Below, in pieces: positions 32,880-44,109 of a stretch of DNA of 64,000 nt (its first letter is position 1; every line of letters begins with the position of its first letter). The DNA comes from Pieris napi. Lineage: Eukaryota > Arthropoda > Insecta > Lepidoptera > Pieridae. The position numbers and the translations under genes are program-made. Location of the stretch: positions 2,108,001 to 2,172,000 of the forward strand of contig NC_062252.1 in NCBI RefSeq assembly GCF_905475465.1, given 5' to 3'. A model generated the notes under the pieces. That model ran no database searches. It worked only from the letters and a program-made list of their open reading frames with translations, and had not been told where the DNA came from.

Positions 32880-33005
32880 CTATTTCGGAACGCGACTGGG
32901 ACGCGTCGTTTTTCTTCGGAGCGCGTCATATTCGCATCATGGCGTCGCGCGCCAATTTTGACATTTGCCGCGAAATTTTAGCGGGTTTTTTTCGTGAATT
33001 TGGAT
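32880..33005 (+). promoter_or_regulatory. CpG-dense patch with E2F-like motifs
   Basis: In an AT-rich setting, this patch has many CG dinucleotides and TTTGCCGCGAAA, GCGCGCCAAT and TTTTAGCGGG, close to E2F-type TTTSGCGC sites in both orientations. An ATG at 32939 opens a short frame (MASRANFDICREILAGFFRE) without recognised domain. It might be an internal promoter, enhancer or old transposon end; function is not shown. Confidence 0.3.
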
Positions 33006-33079
33006 GGCAGGACTTTTATGAAATAAAGTGTGTAATTTTGGTAATGAATCGATTGTCATGTGTTAAGTGAAAGTGATAT

Positions 33080-34610
33080 GCAAGTACTCGAATTACAATC
33101 ACAACAGAGCTGTAAGCCGTTTGGCCTGTTTTAATTATTGTATGTATTTTTAGTATTTCATTCAACGAAATGATAATTGTTTTGTTTACGAATACTTAAT
33201 TTTAATTGCTGTAAAGTATATAAAAATGGAGATATCATTGTGGCATGTTAATATATTTATGTGAAACTGTGCATTTCGAAAATAGCGTTTAACACTGCCA
33301 AACTCAATAGAACTACTACTCCAATGGGGTAATACAAAGTAACTAGTCGAAATATCATTTTATATCCAACAGCATAAAAACCAAACACACGTACTTTTAA
33401 CGTAAAGCCTCGATAGATAATAATAAATGTAATATCAAGTCGGTCAAATTCAGTTCCTACTTAAGGGACCATTTGTCTTAAGTTATCACTTAATTAGCTA
33501 ACCTAACAACATCTTATAGTAACCATATCAATATTAAAAATATATTTTGATTTTTAATTTATTTAAATTTGTATTTACAATTTTCTTAACCTACAAAGTA
33601 ATAATAAACTTTATTAAAAAGAAAATAAAAACAAATTTTAAAAGTTGGTCCCTGTGGTAAACGTATATGTAGTATAAATAAAATACAAAATATTTATTTT
33701 AATGATAAATATATTTACTTAGTCCAATCAATCAAATTAAATATAATATGTATTACTTTGAAGCTTCTATGTCTGCTTAAGTGCCTTAGAATTTTGTTAC
33801 TCGGTCAGTCAGTCAGTGAGTGATAATATTAAGAAACTTTGACTAGTATTATTCTCAAACATATAATAATAACATGGCTATATTATAATAACTTTAAAAT
33901 ATATTTTCCTTCTCCACGATACTATTAATTTATTTTAATCTAAAATACATAATTATCTTAACTTTTATACAAAATATTTATTACTTTATATCGGCTCTAT
34001 ATTGAATGTATTTAGATAATTTTTAATATGTTATATAAAAATAGGTATATAGTGAATCAACTATGTGATGATTACGCGGTTTTTCCCTGCAGCTTTTTGT
34101 TGATAAACCAGCATGGAAATAACCAAAACGAAACATTAAAACTACTTTTAGGTTTAGATGTAAACGAAGATTTTAAATATTTTCTAAATTAACTGACTTT
34201 TAATTAACTTCACATACACTACTGTTAATCGCACTAAATATTAGTATATACATATTTTGAACTCATTTGTGTAATTAGTATAAAAATTTACAGATTTTAC
34301 CTCAGCTGTTAAATAAACACTTATCCTTCCTTTTGGTTAAATCATTTCGACTATTATTATTATTAACTATTTAGTATATTGGCCTTGAAGTATTAGTTCT
34401 ATAGAGTTTGGCTAAATGTTCAAATACACCTCGGTCAAATATTAGTAATTCTACTACTTATGGTATTTGTAATAAACGTTACCACAGGGGTGTTGTAAAT
34501 TTTTAGTCGTAGACTTTCAGCAGTATATACAACCTAATTGTAAACCGGGAAAAAATTGACTATTGAGTATGACAGTCTACATTAAGTCATAACAAGAGTA
34601 AGAGTAAGTT
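33080..34610. other. AT-rich intron DNA, nothing firm
   Basis: Only a small Rep-D-like scrap (AAAAGTTGGTCCCTGTGG at 33639-33656) is visible. Confidence 0.35.
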
Positions 34611-34644
34611 GCATCGAATTAATCTCAAAATAATAATAGGGACA

Positions 34645-34835
34645 GTTACGGGCCACTGTCTTTTAAACAAACATATTTGGTCCATGTTGCGACAACCAGT
34701 ACCTTGTGCAGAGGCTTTTTCAGCGCAGAGGAATCACTCACCTACGTAGACCTGGATTGCGTGGGTGTGGATTCCCAACGAACTGAAATTCTCGGAGCAG
34801 TGAGGTCACTCCGTGAAGTGCCCATTAAACGTTTT
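34645..34835 (+). other. GC-richer patch with short open frame, unassigned
   Basis: The frame MVHVATTSTLCRGFFSAEES...TYVDLDCVGVDSQRTEILGA runs through here. Composition is coding-like and unlike the AT-rich neighbours, but no splice sites or family fit. It ends at a Rep-A copy, so a transposon origin is likely. Confidence 0.25.
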
Positions 34836-34842
34836 TTTTATA

Positions 34843-34968
34843 GAACAGGAGACAAACGGGCAGGAGGCTCATCTGGTGTTAAGTGATACCGCCGCCCATG
34901 GAGTCTCAATGCCAGAGGGCTCGCGAGTGCGTTGACGCTCTTTTCTTGAAGTACACTAGAACTAGGCT
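34843..34968 (-). repeat. Rep-A copy
   Basis: ACGGGCAGGAGGCTCATCTG, GTTAAGTGATACCGCCGCCC, GCCAGAGGGCTCGCGAGTG. Confidence 0.88.
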
Positions 34969-35434
34969 GGCTTAATTAGCAAGTACTTAACGCACAACCA
35001 TCCAAATGGGCGTCTCCATGCGGAAAGTAAGTCCACACTACAATAGAGTGCACCTTTTATATCCGAGTTGGAAATAGGTTTGACTCACTCCAGATATCTC
35101 TGCTACTCAGAGAGCCGGGAAGGGAGTACCTACTAAAATTCATTTCGGGTGTATACCGTATTCAGGAGTACTTAATTACACACGATAGTAGGAATGTTGC
35201 ATTGTAAGATTTGCATTGAGAGTTCAAAATCGCGTGTATTTCAATTGAGAAGGGTCCCAGAACGAATTGACCGTTCATCACGCGAGTGTTGCTAACCGCG
35301 AGACATTACTTGTTTTATTTTCAAGGATGCATCTTATAACTGCTTTTTACTCGATACAACTGATGCTATGAATCAAACGAATGAATGGTTGCATTTACAT
35401 GTAATAATGAATGTCAGTTTCGACTAAGCCTTTG

Positions 35435-35742
35435 TTAATGTAAAAAAAACTTGTGTGTACTTGTACACGCGTTAGAAGTTGTTCTTTGGCGTAACAAGAT
35501 AAAAATCTTTTCAAAAATTTTATATTTCGCCTTAACGTTAAAAACGACACTAACAATTGAAAAAAAATACTCTCATCATTTTTCCCCAACGCGCCAAAAG
35601 AAGTATAACTTCAAAAAAACTAAAATGTTGACTATAGCTAACTTCAGGGTGTCGGTTTTTGGTGACGGTGTGCGCGCGCATCGTAAAAATTTACTCTCAT
35701 CATTTTTCCCCAACGCGCCAAAAGAAGTATAACTTCAAAAAA
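35435..35742 (-). mobile_element. Helentron-like element with duplicated 5' end
   Basis: On the minus strand the 5' block TTTTGAAGTTATACTTCTTT, GGCGCGTTGGGGAAAAATGA, TGAGAGTA occurs twice in tandem (35742-35686 and 35618-35565), separated by a segment shared with 16400-16460. The 3' side has the weakened partner AACAACTTCTAACG, a perfect hairpin GTGTAC-AA-GTACAC (35467-35454) and a T run. Very short, non-coding, clearly related to 8754-9830. Confidence 0.72.
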
Positions 35743-36059
35743 TTATAAGTACGTTTAAGGTGATTCATTATCATTTGATTGGTACCCGAAAAACCTTTAC
35801 AAAAACCTCTATAACTAAACATCAAAACTTATCAAATCTATCAATGTTAGGAAACCTTCAAACTCGTAGATCGGACTACTTAAATATGTAATTATTATAC
35901 CTCGCATACTATCAGTATCAGTGTTTAACTGTAGTCTTAAGTCTCTTTCTATCTGCTTTGATTAAATCAGTGCAATAAGAGTCTTGACTCAATAATTTTT
36001 ATTAATATGTATTATATGTAATTTACATAGTTTTTAAAATTAAAAAATTGATTTGTTCA

Positions 36060-36233
36060 CTTAAATGATAGGTTTTAGGAAGAAATTACTAGAAATTTTT
36101 AACGAAACAATAAGTAAATTACAAAAAAACTGTTATTAAAATTCCAAATAATTTTAATAAATTTTCGAATAGCCCCCCCTTAAAAATTGAATTGCCCCCC
36201 TGTGGGGTGTCGGCTCTACGTTGGGTAACACTG
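36060..36233 (+). repeat. hAT MITE fragment, second copy of the 41252 family
   Basis: Shares TTAGGAAGAAATTACTAG, CCAAATAATTTTAATA and TTTTCGAATAGCCCCC with the element at 41252-41559, and ends TTGGGTAACACTG (inverted CAGTGTTxCCCAA). The 5' end is missing or diverged. Confidence 0.75.
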
Positions 36234-36539
36234 GTTTAAATCGTTCAGCCTGTTTAGTTTTAACATTATTTAATATAGCTAATACCTATTATATTTTACT
36301 ATAGTATGAGTAATATCAAACATCATTCACAGATACAAATTCGTTTTTGAAATCACGTTAGCAATACAAGTTTGATAGCAAATATTTTCGTGCCTCAAGG
36401 TGTTTCTGGGAATCAGCTCATGTATTTCTCTTGTGTTTATTTATAGTTCTCTTTAATGAAAGCAATCAGACTTCAAATTCAACATTACTGATATATTTTT
36501 TTATTTAAATATGAGTTACGTCTTGATGAAGTCAGAGCA

Positions 36540-36815
36540 GGCTTAAGCTTGCAACTCTCATCCCTGAGATCGTAGGTTCAATCCCCCGCTGTGCACCAAT
36601 GGAGTATCATGCTATGTGCGCATTTAACATTTGCTCGAACGGTGAAGGAAAACATTGTAAGGAAACCTTGGACCCAAAAAACCAGTCGACGGCCCAGGCT
36701 CAGGAGGCTGATCACCTACTTGATTAGATTACCATTAGATTGACAAATGATCATGAAACAAATACAGAAATCTAAGGCCCAGCCCAGCAAAGGTTGTAGT
36801 GTCATTGATTTTTTT
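36540..36815 (+). repeat. SINE-1 copy, head damaged
   Basis: CTCATCCCTGAGATCGTAGG and TTCAATCCC (box B), then GCTCGAACGGTGAAGGAAAA, GGAGGCTGATCACCTACTTG and tail TTGTAGTGTCATTGATTTTT. Box A is largely lost. Confidence 0.82.
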
Positions 36816-37069
36816 TTGATGATGTCGCCTGGGATATTATTTACATAGCGGCCTAAATTGTATGTTTTCTATACAAAAACAAAATGCATTACCACACATG
36901 TGAACACGTACTTTATCTAAGAGATCAACCAAAGCAGCTCTGTTTAACTTCAGTCTCAACCTGTCGCGATAATTCATTCAAAGGTTGCGTAGGAAGGAAA
37001 ACAGTTGACGGTTGCATCACTGCCAGCAATTTTCAGCAGCAATTTACCTGTTATATACCTGATAGACAT

Positions 37070-37195
37070 GCGCAGGCGCCGGCTCCATGCGTATCAAAAT
37101 TCAGAAGGCTAACCCGTCAGTGTCATTCGTAACGTCAGCGCGAGTGGTCGTCGCGGCCACGCGCCCATTTAAACGCGTTGTTAGTAAACTGTTGA
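37070..37195. promoter_or_regulatory. CpG-rich patch, possible promoter or enhancer
   Basis: Unusually CG-dense: GCGCAGGCGCCGGC, AACGTCAGCGCGAGTGG and CGCGGCCACGCGCCC. TCAGTG at 37117 is close to the arthropod initiator TCAGTY but has G at the last position. No coding family is recognised in the short overlapping frames. Confidence 0.3.
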
Positions 37196-37309
37196 CAATT
37201 TTAATATCAATTGTGTGTGCTAGTTTGTGTTTCGTTGGATTGCTCAACGTTCTATATGGTATAATTTGGCACGCCCGCCCATTGTTTATTTTGATGCCTT
37301 GCTAACGAT

Positions 37310-38330
37310 AACAGCATTAACACGTGAGCTAACCTTAAGGAAATCACTGATAGATACCAAATTACTTTAACAATCAATACTTCAATAAATAGAAGTCAAG
37401 TGTCCAAGTGGCGCGTTTGATTGTGTCGCTTGTATTGTTTGATGCATACAGTTCATTATTGCTTGTAACTAATTAAACGTTTGGAAAAGTAGCTAGCTCC
37501 AGATGTTTAATGGGAGTGTATTTAATTCGTTGATTAACTTGATATGTGTACAGAACATACGCGTTGTTTGTCATTGGTTTTATTGCAACGCTTGAGGTTC
37601 TGGGTCAAAGTCAACTCCTGTCTTGTATCCTAGCGATGTAGATTAAGAAATCTCACTTGCCATTTCATATTGAACATTTAAATAAAAATTAATTATAATG
37701 TTAAGTCATATATTTTTGATAGTAAATTGTTATATGTTATACAAATGTATTTCGCCAAGAATTAACACGTAATAAAGTAAGTGAAAAATTAAATCTTATA
37801 CCTGTTACATTAAATTACATGACTCAGAAATACGTGGATATCTCAAAAACCATTGAACAGATTTTGATGCAAATCTATAAGCAGATATGTTAACTTACAT
37901 ACGAACAGCCTAAGTATATCTTACTCAAATATTGATTTATTCCAATATAACAAACTTGTCAAACTAATAATCCTTTTTTGTAGTCGGTTACGATGCCTTA
38001 AATTATGTATTAAAATTTCAGCACTTATCGAATTCTAATTAACACTTAATTTATACATTAAAAATTTCACTTACTTTCATGATGACATCAAGACCAAAAA
38101 CCTGTTTTGAAAATGAATTAGCTTCAATTTTTTATGGTTTAAATAAACGAAAACATTATATTTATTTTTGAAATTTTTATTTTGGGGTTCTATATTGTCA
38201 AGATGTTATCTGTATGTCTGACTGATCTGTCGCAATCTCATTGCGACATCGGATATTGAACTACATCGATTCCATCCAAAAAGTCGGGAGTAGTGTCAAA
38301 GTTCTTTTGCATCGGCTTGCAAGTATATAA
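37310..38330. other. AT-rich intron DNA, nothing recognised
   Basis: The stretch TCGCAATCTCATTGCGACAT near 38230 is a short inverted pair; no element assigned. Confidence 0.35.
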
Positions 38331-38336
38331 GCAGTA

Positions 38337-38602
38337 ATGTTGGCCTAATGGCTTCAGCGTGCGATTTTCATCCCTGAGGTCGTAGGTTCGATCCCCGGAT
38401 GCGCTTTGTACTTTCTTTCTTTGTGCGCATTTAATATTCGGTGAAGTAAAACATCGCGGCTTGCCTTAGACCCAAAAAGTCGACCGTGTGTGTCAAGCAC
38501 AGGAGGCTGATAACCTATTTGCCTATTAGATTGAAAAAATTATGAAACAGGTACAGAAATCTGAGGCCCAGACCTAAAAAAGTTGTAGCGCCACTGCGCA
38601 TG
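38337..38602 (+). repeat. SINE-1 copy, nearly complete
   Basis: TGTTGGCCTAATGGCTTCAG (box A), GTCGTAGGTTCGATCCCCGG (box B), GAAACAGGTACAGAAATCTG, AGTTGTAGCGCCACTG. Confidence 0.9.
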
Positions 38603-38642
38603 AGAGTCGCACGCTGAAGTCACTAAGCCAACACTGCTATTG
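38603..38642 (-). repeat. Inverted SINE-1 head fragment
   Basis: ATGAGAGTCGCACGCTGAAG and TCACTAAGCCAACACTGC: the start of a SINE-1 in opposite orientation, fused to the tail of the previous copy. Confidence 0.82.
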
Positions 38643-39760
38643 TAGTTTGTAGTCTATTTATACTAGGAAAATTGAAGATTTTCATAGATATTCCAAAGGA
38701 AAAAACGACGCGTTTAGATATGTACGTAGATTATGTTAATGAGAAAAATGACCTTGACTTGTTATAGTAATATGCATTTAACAACACAATGTCGGAACTG
38801 AATGTGATTCTTCACAGTGCAGCGTATTGTTGCTCTTAGGTGTCTTTTTGGTAACTTATTTAAAAAAAGTATTTAAAAGTAATAATAAAAACTTTATTCC
38901 ACACAGAAATATTGTTGTGACAAAATTCATCTAACGCTCCCTACACGAGGAATCCCCTGTGTTGTGGTTAACTAGATAACAATTATTCCGAGGTACACGT
39001 GGTTTAACAATTTAAAAACAGTAATCACAAGTCGTATTAGACATTAATTACACGTGAATGTATCAGTGTGTGAATGAGTGTGTGCGTATTTAAGAGGGTG
39101 GCTGAGAGATGTTATATGCGATGTGTCTGTCCTAGGTTTTGGAACCTCAGAGTCATGCCAAATTATGTAGTAAGGGCGCTGTGTATTCGAAATCCAATTT
39201 GGCTAGTGTAATTTTTGTGCTGCTGACAGATTTTTACACAGTAGGTACATGTCACTGGGAGGTTACAGGCTCCTGAAATTCAGTTCTCACTACATCAGGA
39301 GCTTGGGATACATGTTTGTAATGTTACGTTTATAGCTATAAATTGTTATATAGAACGGCTGTCAAATAAGTAATGTAAAGATTTACACCTTGCAGCAATT
39401 ACGTTAATGTGTCTTTGAAAAACTTTTACGTTTGATGTGTCTCTACCGTTTTTTAATTTGTTTTGTTATGCGTACCACTGATCGAAAAAAATAAAAGGTG
39501 TGCATGGGCGTTTAGCACTTAATTCCACTGCCTCTTTACCTTACCTTTTGCCACTTAAAATTTATTTATATTAATAAATTATACTGAGATTAATACACCA
39601 TACTTAATTCGATGCGACAGGTACGAGACAACCCGCATACGTTTATAGAGTCACTTGATTATTCAAATATAAAACCTTAACATATTTGCAAAGAATACGG
39701 GTCTAAGATATCATTAAATCGTCTAGATATACGTAATTAAGAAAATAAAATTAGGTCCTT
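38643..39760. other. AT-rich intron DNA with possible LINE 3' scrap
   Basis: 38880-39170 has AAAACTTTATTCCACACAGA, and later GTGTGAATGAGTGTGTGCG, a pattern like the other minus-strand LINE ends. No firm match. Confidence 0.3.
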
Positions 39761-39774
39761 ACATATGAAATTGG

Positions 39775-39880
39775 TGTTTTTGTCGTACTGGCCACTTTTG
39801 GAAAGAGATCTCTTTGGATAGGAATTCCAAATTCAATTTTTTACAGCTATTTACTCGTGCATTTGTTTTTCGAAAATAAT
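39775..39880 (+). repeat. Rep-E copy 1
   Basis: TTTTGTCGTACTGGCCACTT, CTTTGGATAGGAATTCCAAA and AGCTATTTACTCGTGCATTT are repeated at 62432-62535. Confidence 0.85.
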
Positions 39881-39949
39881 CATTATAATAATAATACGTG
39901 TAATATATTAATTATCACTAAGTTCATTGACTGTTCATTCCCAACGTTT

Positions 39950-40100
39950 TTTCAGGTAGTACTATGTGGAACCATCTGCCCAAAGTTTTTCCAAACCAAT
40001 ACGACTTAGTTCTGAAAAAAGATAACGATTGTTTAAAGGCTGGCAATACACGCGAACCTGGGCAGTGTTCATATCCAGAAGCGTGCCCGTTAGCCCTCAG
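39950..40100 (+). repeat. Rep-A copy, highly diverged
   Basis: ACTATGTGGAACCATCTGCC, TTTTTCCAAACCAATACGAC then GGCTGGCAATACACGCGAAC; reads TMWNHLPKVFPNQYDL. Confidence 0.72.
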
Positions 40101-40324
40101 TTCTATAGAAAATAATTTATATAATAATAATTCACGTATAGAGCAACGAAACCTAAAACTTTAGAGCTTTACAGGGAACTTGATATTTATAAAGTGAAAA
40201 CTAGTTTTTCGTTTACACAATAAATTGTTTATTATAAAGATATGATCCTGATGATTGATTTAATCATAAATTTTAAGTCTAATTACGATCACCAATACTA
40301 CTCCTATCTCTTCCTTCCTTCCTT

Positions 40325-40432
40325 AACGGCTAAGCACTCGCGACTCGCGAGCTCTCTGGCGTTGGGTGTGCCCATGGGGGGTATCACTTAACATCATGTG
40401 AGCCTCCTGCCTGTTTGCCATCTTTTCTTTAA
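40325..40432 (+). repeat. Rep-A copy
   Basis: GCACTCGCGACTCGCGAGCT, GGTATCACTTAACATCATGT and GAGCCTCCTGCCTGTTTGCC. Confidence 0.8.
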
Positions 40433-40434
40433 AA

Positions 40435-41240
40435 ACAAGTAGTTTTAAAAACGTCTATGTATCATTTTCTCTGAGTAAAGTATATCCAAGAATAAAAGAT
40501 CGTAAATTAGATAGTTTTTAAACAAATTTTAGTTCAATTTTGATTTAATATAAGGTATTAGCTAGTACATCTGCCTTAAGACTGGTTTTATCTAGTAAAA
40601 TATTATCTTATGAGTATCATTTTTAGATAATAGTTTCAAACAGTTTCTAATCTTGACAGTGAATTAACTCAAGAGGCAAGATCATACGAAGAACGAATGA
40701 TACAAAATAATCGTGAAATGATACAATTTTATTAAGTCTTGAAGGTTTATACGTCTGATAGTAAGCAGACGATAGAATATTCTCATGGGTCCCAACTTAA
40801 TTTTGGTATTATAAGAGAGGATCCAGGTCACGGGGCCATCATCATTTGATAAGGCAATTGGTCTGTACCTTCTATACCTATTAAAAACAGTTGTTGATCT
40901 GAGATACGCACAGTGTTTTTCACCACTGAATGATGCATTAAGTATTCTGTGGGTTATACCACCTTGCCATCAGTAATACAAAAGCATAATTGGAAAAAGA
41001 AGATTTTTGTGAAAAGTTTAAAGACTACTTCTATAAAATACTATTTCTATAAATTGCGATTGATTAAACAAATTTATTTAAAACACAATTGTTGTAATAT
41101 AGAGAATCCTTCAGGAATAATTCCTTATAACAACTGCAGTTTTGGCAGTCTCAGTATATACAAGACACTACGTTTTATATAATATATCGAACCAAATACG
41201 AATTGTTCTTTAGAATTCTAAAAACAAACCCGTATTGCGC
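40435..41240. other. AT-rich intron DNA, nothing recognised
   Basis: No element ends, SINE boxes or coding frames supported. Confidence 0.4.
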
Positions 41241-41251
41241 AACGTCTAAAC

Positions 41252-41559
41252 CAGTGTTTCCCAACCGCTTTTGTGCCATGCAACCTTAGCCTTACTAAAA
41301 TTATGCCCCCCCTATTAAACATAAATAACTTTTAATTAAAAATAATATCGGGAAATTGAAGAAACATAAATAATACCTATCATATTTTATCTTCTTAGGA
41401 AGAAATTACTAGGAACTTATTAACGATACACAAACTAAAACATTATAAAAAAAATCAAATTCTAATTCCAAATAATTTTAATATATTTTCGAATAGCCCC
41501 CATTAGCAATCAAATTTCCCCTAGGGGGCGTGGGCCCCACGTTTGGAAACGCTGCGCTG
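41252..41559. mobile_element. hAT-type MITE
   Basis: Begins CAGTGTTTCCCAACC and ends with the inverted GTTTGGAAACGCTG followed by CGCTG (a small insertion near the end). Its left 8-bp target duplication GTCTAAAC (41244-41251) reappears on the right as GTCTAA + AC once the Harbinger insertion is removed. No coding. Confidence 0.88.
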
Positions 41560-41565
41560 GTCTAA

Positions 41566-42000
41566 GGCCCGGCGCCCATTATCGGCATCGGTACGACTGA
41601 GGATTTTAGGTGGCAAATAGCAATATACTATAACATAATGGCAATAAAGTAGAAATTTCCGTGATATGTGGTCGTAATAACAAAAATACGGCTTCGGTAT
41701 GCTTGAGGCTGGTGTATCGGCAACCTTGAGAATGCTTCGGGATGCTTTGATATCCTTCGGCAACCTTCGGTACGCCGCCGGCGCCGAGGCAACACTCGGG
41801 GGATAGTTTGAGATAATATTAGATATAATAGATATTGAGACGCTTCGGCAAGCTACAGGACGGTGCGGCATCCTTAAGGACGCTTCGTCATCCCTAAGAA
41901 AGTTGCAGCATGCCAAAGCGTAATTGCCGATAGTGTGCGCTTGCATGTAGGATGCCGAAGGATCCTTTTCCTTGCCGATGCCGATAATGGGCGCCGGGCC
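41566..42000. mobile_element. PIF/Harbinger-type MITE
   Basis: Terminal repeats GGCCCGGCGCCCATTATCGG, extending a further CATCGG, are perfect at both ends and flanked by TAA (41563-41565 and 42001-42003), the TWA target duplication of PIF/Harbinger. The interior is rich in short repeats such as GCTTCGG, CAACCTTCGG and CATCC-type pieces that echo the terminal sequence. Non-coding, 435 bp. Confidence 0.92.
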
Positions 42001-42003
42001 TAA

Positions 42004-42728
42004 ACAGTCTACTAACAGCTGGAGCCGTTCATTTTATGCATGTTAATTAAATTCTCATTTTAGGCCCTTGTATTACTATGGGAGCGATGTATGAGATGAT
42101 GATTTAGTTGATCAAAGTAAGGCGCCAGATAAGGCCCTCCGAACAATTAGTTAAACGAGCTAAATTAACCTTACAATAAACGTTATTTCATGAGCCTAAA
42201 TATTTGTCGCTCAAATACTCATTATAATTAAACTATGTGTGGCCTTCTAGTCTATTGGGTTGTGAATTAGTTTATCATTGGTATTTTGACGTGTATTACG
42301 TCTATTGTCTCGCGCTCGTTAATTACTTGAAGTTATTTTAGTTAACTTTAATTTATAAACGCGAATAATACGTCATAAACGTAACGTTTCGAGTGCTAAC
42401 ACATATAAGCAGTTGTGGTTAGCGACAGTCGGTCAGTACATTTATGTTTTTCTTTTAAATGGAAAATCATTATCTTAACAAGAAGATATTTTTGTAACAA
42501 TTCGCAAATCCAATTTCGTTATCGGTGATAATGTCACATTCAAATATACTTGTTATTATTTTTCAAACACTTTGTTTTTGTATTTTTAAAATATAAAATA
42601 GGTATAGTATAAGGATTTGATCCTATTCCTCTCACGTAGCACAATCCTAGTTCAAGACTTACCAAAGATTCAGAGTATGTACCGTACATCAATTTTAATA
42701 CGTTTTTGACACTCTGAATAAACCCTTA
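42004..42728. other. AT-rich intron DNA, nothing recognised
   Basis: No terminal repeats, SINE boxes or coding frames supported. Confidence 0.4.
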
Positions 42729-43132
42729 TCTATATATATAAAAATGAAACCCGTTTTCCGTTGTCACGACATAACATGAAAACGGCTTGATCGATTTGTC
42801 TGATTATTTTTTTATAATATTCCTTGAAGTACGAGAATGGTTCATACCTAGAGAAAAATTAAAAAAATTGAGTGAAAAAGTCTAAAAACAACACTTTTCT
42901 ATATTACCATACAAAATATTCGTAATAATATTTAAAGGCAATTTGAACTTAAAACCATAGCATAAAGTTCAATTGTAAGTGGAGGGGAAATTTTTATTTT
43001 TTGACTTAATGTATTTGTTGTATTATCAACTTTCTTTTTTTTATCTTTTAGCTAGACCGTTGTCCCGAATAGCAGAATAAGTATTTAAAAAAATCGACTA
43101 TTAGGCGGTACGATGTTCGCCAGGCCAGCTAG
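42729..43132 (+). mobile_element. Non-autonomous Helitron, copy 1
   Basis: Starts TCTATATATATAAAAATGAA, ends GGCCAGCTAG, inserted between A and T (42728/43133), with the 3' hairpin arms GGCG and CGCC near 43104-43120. These are the rules for canonical Helitrons (5'-TC, 3' hairpin, CTRR, A/T target). No Rep/helicase. Confidence 0.88.
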
Positions 43133-43854
43133 TAAAAAATAAAATATATAGTTTCCAGTCAAACGCGTCTTTAATCATATTAACTTTGCAATTAATAATA
43201 ATGGTAATGACCTTTGCAATTAATAATAATGTTTTCACCACAATGCAAGTTTGGTTGGTAGGGACATAAATTGAGAATAATATATTGTTTTGGTCTCTAT
43301 GTAATTAAATATATTTATATTAAATATGGTTTGTCTAATTTGTTATTTAACTGTTGCTGAATCCAGTTAATAATAATGTTTTATTTCAGACTAATTGTAT
43401 TTTAGATTTAAATTACAAAATAAATTCGAAATCTTCCTTGCTTGAACTGGCCATATAATTTGTTATCTGAGTTTTTTATGAATAAAGGTTATTGCTAGAT
43501 ATTGTCCAAGGTTTGACAGATTGACACTAGCCATTTTTTCTATTCGTGCGTAAATTTGTCCGTGACCCGCGTCTGCTCACTCGTAACGTTAATCACAATT
43601 TGACAGTTTTTCCTGAACATTAATTAAATGATTGTTGGTTAGGCTTAAATTGTAAGACAAGTTCCTGCAAAGTCAAGTACACATCGCGATTATACTCATT
43701 CAGAGATATTCAAAAACTGTTATCAAATAACATATATGGATGCGTGTTACGTATAGTGTATAATAATAATAATAAAGCCAGTTTTATTTCCAATAAACAA
43801 ATTATAATATATAGCTAATTTTATTATTTTTTTCTTATGCTTGCTATCCTATAT

Positions 43855-44105
43855 CCTAGCTACATTCAGTACCGTCGATCGGAACCCCTTCACGGGTAAG
43901 GCCTCCTCCAGCTTTTTCCAACTGACTGTCTATTGCTCTCTTTCTCCATTATTTTCCTGCTACTGCTTCTATTTCTTCTATCCACCTTTTTTTGGGCGGC
44001 CTCTTCTTCTTCCTCTTGGTCCTTTCCATACAGTAGTCTTTAATGTCCACCTTTGATCTGTGTATCTTGCTATATGCCCCGCCCATTGCCACTTCTGCGT
44101 AATGT
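43855..44105 (-). pseudogene. RTE-type LINE C-terminal fragment
   Basis: Minus strand reads GHIARYTDQRWTLKTTVWKG, PRGRRRGRPKKRWIEEIEAV, AGK, a TAA stop, WRKRAIDSQ, then LTREGVPIDGTE in a shifted frame. It matches the final RTE block seen at 9284 and 18883, from a different subfamily. Confidence 0.85.
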
Positions 44106-44109
44106 AGTA

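Noticed and set aside
32756..33070. 104-codon plus-strand ORF
   Set aside because: Overlaps the CpG-rich patch but shows no recognisable domain or conserved motif; listed only as a composition anomaly.
39945..39960. Recursive site TTTTTTCAG|GTAGTA
   Set aside because: The donor half is poor (GTAGTA) and it abuts a Rep-A LINE fragment.
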